This document shows, piece after piece, positions 45,840 through 47,687 of a stretch of 47,687 bases of DNA. Position 1 is the stretch's first letter; every line of letters starts with the position of its first letter. Under the pieces are notes generated by a model, which saw only the letters and a program-made list of their open reading frames with translations, did no database searches and was not told where the DNA came from. The translations under genes and the position numbers were made by a program. Location: positions 1-47,687 of the forward strand of contig CABMCB010000025.1 in the NCBI GenBank assembly GCA_902384455.1, written 5' to 3'. Source of the DNA: an uncultured archaeon (lineage in GTDB: Archaea; Altiarchaeota; Altiarchaeia; IMC4; SCGC-AAA252-I15).

Positions 45840-46315
45840 AGCACTACTCCTCAAAATCTTTCCTCCGCACATTTGTGACCTACTGGCACAGCGATACGCC
45901 AGGCGTTTGGAATACCTCAATCACTTTCGGCTCGCTGATTTCCCTACACTTCTCCCACAGTGACACAAATCGACATGGCACGGAGAAGTGGAACATGGAA
46001 ACCGTCAAAGGCTGGTTAGCGAAATGGCTTGCATTGGAACGCAAAAGTCCTGGCATTAGCCGACGGCTCATCGTGTACGAACCTTCCGGCGCGTGGTATT
46101 ACTTCGACATCTACACTGGACACTTCTGGACTGGCTTTATCAATTTCGTCAATCGCGTCATTGGCGGGCCGATATTGGTCGCCTGCCCGCGGTGTCAGAG
46201 CACTCAAACATGGGAACCGAATCCGCTTCTTCGCCGCAATCGCAGAGTATGCTGCCGCGGTTGCGGATTGGAAGTTGTTCGGTTTGCTGACTACGATTTG
46301 GAGCAGAAAGCGTGA
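45836..46315 (+). CDS. Hypothetical protein with C-terminal zinc ribbon
   Basis: 159 residues from GTG 45836 (GTGA overlap); an internal ATG at 45994 (METVKGWLAKWLALE) with GGAG upstream is an alternative start. The C-terminus holds VACPRCQSTQTWEPN and RVCCRGCGLEVV, a Cys-x2-Cys twice, preceded by a hydrophobic segment (HFWTGFINFVNRVIGG). Function unknown. Confidence 0.6.
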   Translation: MKHYSSKSFLRTFVTYWHSDTPGVWNTSITFGSLISLHFSHSDTNRHGTEKWNMETVKGWLAKWLALERKSPGISRRLIVYEPSGAWYYFDIYTGHFWTGFINFVNRVIGGPILVACPRCQSTQTWEPNPLLRRNRRVCCRGCGLEVVRFADYDLEQKA

Positions 46316-47028
46316 AACTCCTCGGCATAGACGTTGGCTTCGCAAAAGAACGAGACACGACTGGCATCGCGTTTTATGAGGACAGTCCGGCGCTTGGATG
46401 TATCTTCGGTGTTGGGCGCGCAACAACCGACTGGGCCACGCGCAGTCTGCTTATCAAAACGAAGCCAGATGTCGTTGCTGTGGATGCGCCGCTCGTTGGA
46501 CAAGATATCGGCGTCCAAAGATTTGTAGAGCTTGAGTTTAGCCGCCACCCATTTCAGCGCAGGTGCAAAGCCGGCCTCAGTCACTCCGGAATGGGCTTGG
46601 AGTTGCGTAAGGCTGGCAACACAACACGGGAGCAGCTCATTGCCAACGATGTTGCAAGACATGACCAGATATTTGAGTCGTTCCCGAACGCTTTCCTCGG
46701 CGTGATGGTGCCAGATGTTTTCTATCGCAACATGCCGGAGCTGAAACGCGGACGCAAGTTTGACTGGCTCTACGACACCGCGGTTGACAATCGGCTGTTT
46801 GACGATTTGTATACCATGCTCGGTGTTCCTTTGGCATTGAGAGCCACAATTCGAGAAGAACGCGACCACGAACACCGCGCCGCCTGGATTTGTTTGCTTA
46901 CTGCCTGGTGTGTTGCGCTTGGATGCGCGAAACCTGTTGGCGATGTGGATGGCGGATTTTTCTGGCTACCTCCTGCTGGACTGTGGCAACCGTGGACGGA
47001 GCAGGAAAACCAGCCGACGTTTTTCTAG
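46312..47028 (+). CDS. DUF429-like RNase H-fold protein
   Basis: 238 residues from a GTG, GTGA overlap. LLGIDVGFAKERDTTGIAFY opens the fold, VVAVDAPLVGQDI gives the second Asp motif, and EERDHEHRAAWICLLTAWCV matches the late helix with its conserved D-x-x-x-A. DUF429 proteins are predicted RNase H-like nucleases of unknown substrate. Confidence 0.75.
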   Translation: MKLLGIDVGFAKERDTTGIAFYEDSPALGCIFGVGRATTDWATRSLLIKTKPDVVAVDAPLVGQDIGVQRFVELEFSRHPFQRRCKAGLSHSGMGLELRKAGNTTREQLIANDVARHDQIFESFPNAFLGVMVPDVFYRNMPELKRGRKFDWLYDTAVDNRLFDDLYTMLGVPLALRATIREERDHEHRAAWICLLTAWCVALGCAKPVGDVDGGFFWLPPAGLWQPWTEQENQPTFF

Positions 47029-47044
47029 GGAGAAGGACGACGAG

Positions 47045-47503
47045 ATGCCGGCAACTTACATCCCACGCAAGGAAATCGGTTGGGCTGAAATCGGCGAACA
47101 GTTTACGCGCTACCAGCTCCTCAAGACCAAATGGCTAAACGTGTACTTACATCGCCTCAATGCGCCAAAGGCACATGCAGAGTGTCACAATCACCCATGG
47201 AGTTTTATAACGCTCATCCTTTGGGGTGGCTACAAAGAGTTCCTAGGCGACAGGTGGCACCGCAGGCGTCCGGGAACTATTCTATATCGCCGGGCTGAAA
47301 CCGCGCATAACGTCGTTACCAACGGGACTTCCTGGTCGCTTGTCGTTACAGGACCCAACCGTCGCGACTGGGGTTTCCAGGACTGTAGGTTGCCAGCGGG
47401 CCAAGGGCAAATACCGTGGGACGTGTACCGGGCGCGCCACAGGGAAGCGGCCCAAATACACCTCACCACAAGAGCCCAACCCCTACCAGGACAGCCCGGC
47501 TAA
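47045..47503 (+). CDS. Small cupin-fold protein
   Basis: 152 residues from ATG 47045 with AGAAGGA upstream. ECHNHPWSFITLILWGGYKE then FLGDRW and RRAETAHNVV match the two cupin motifs (His-x-His-Pro-W-x-F ... E ... H). Phage cupins of this type may be sugar or nucleotide epimerases or oxygenases; no substrate is evident. It is the last recognisable gene. Confidence 0.75.
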   Translation: MPATYIPRKEIGWAEIGEQFTRYQLLKTKWLNVYLHRLNAPKAHAECHNHPWSFITLILWGGYKEFLGDRWHRRRPGTILYRRAETAHNVVTNGTSWSLVVTGPNRRDWGFQDCRLPAGQGQIPWDVYRARHREAAQIHLTTRAQPLPGQPG

Positions 47504-47687
47504 TAGCCTGTGGGTACCAGGAACCCATGTTATAGCGGGTTCCACCACCCATACCAAGGTAACCCAGAGCCTACGGTGGCAGGATACAGGGGTTGGAAGC
47601 TAGATGGCAGGGAACTCTATGGTAGGTAAGGACTTAGCAGGACCCCCGTGGGGGTGATGATTTCCCTTTTGCTCGCCCCTTGACGAC
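47504..47687 (+). terminator. Right-hand noncoding end with a weak terminator hairpin
   Basis: No ORF seen in this 184-nt end. ACCCCC (47642-47647) and GGGGGT (47650-47655) form a tight hairpin, followed by TGATGATTTCCCTTTT, which resembles a terminator for the rightward operon. The final TTGACG (from about 47680) could be the -35 of a promoter beyond the window. Confidence 0.4.

Noticed and set aside
1..47687. CRISPR arrays, tRNA genes and insertion sequences
   Set aside because: No regularly spaced repeats, cloverleaf-like sequence, transposase or terminal inverted repeats were seen by eye in the intergenic gaps. A tool search could still find a degenerate tRNA.

Overview
This window looks like part of the early and accessory region of a large, probably strictly lytic, double-stranded DNA tailed phage. 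Genes are packed with 1-11 nt overlaps (ATGA, GTGA, TAATG), start sites carry strong GGAGG-type ribosome binding sites, and many ORFs are tiny. A phage-type replisome, glycosyltransferases and a 7-deazaguanine DNA-modification pathway are present. I see no capsid, tail, terminase, portal, integrase or tRNA gene, so the genome must be larger than the window. The host cannot be named from the sequence. Base composition is moderately GC-rich.

Layout. Positions 1-4600 are transcribed leftward: the 5' part of a DNA polymerase with a proofreading domain, QueC, several helix-turn-helix (HTH) proteins and small zinc proteins. Positions 4601-4915 are a divergent control region with hairpins, two CTAG-centred palindromes and candidate promoters facing outward. 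Everything to the right runs rightward. 4916-17479 is the replication block: SSB, UvrD-like helicase, RecB/Cas4-like nuclease, VRR-NUC, replication initiator, primase-helicase, sliding clamp, HNH and nuclease-like proteins. 17472-22245 is a surface-sugar-like island: three GT31-like and one GT-A glycosyltransferase, a HAD-like protein and a methyltransferase. 22336-29239 holds a membrane-anchored trypsin-like protease, a SNF2 helicase, an ATP-dependent DNA ligase, a homing-type HNH nuclease, an HD-domain protein and small zinc proteins. 29325-31937 holds a lytic transglycosylase and small membrane proteins. 31973-38078 is the DNA-modification block (QueD, QueE, an HNH-FolE fusion, a putative cysteine-protease-fold protein, DpdA, a ParB-like protein) followed by the clamp loader. 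38075-47503 holds NUDIX, GH24 endolysin, candidate holin, HNH, MazG-like, an HNH-MazG fusion, a phosphoribosyltransferase, a macro-domain protein, a DUF429-like protein, a cupin and many small ORFs.

How the genes work together. FolE, QueD, QueE and QueC make a 7-deazaguanine (preQ0 or a precursor) from GTP. DpdA would exchange it for guanine in phage DNA, giving resistance to restriction, and the phosphoribosyltransferase could salvage the guanine released. The clamp, clamp loader, SSB, primase-helicase, polymerase and ligase form a largely self-sufficient replication machine.

The most unusual finding is that two metabolic enzymes, FolE and a MazG-type pyrophosphohydrolase, are each fused at the N-terminus to an HNH homing-type endonuclease, with no internal start codon for the enzyme. 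QueC has lost all four family zinc cysteines. A repeated CTAG-centred palindrome sits just upstream of candidate promoters.
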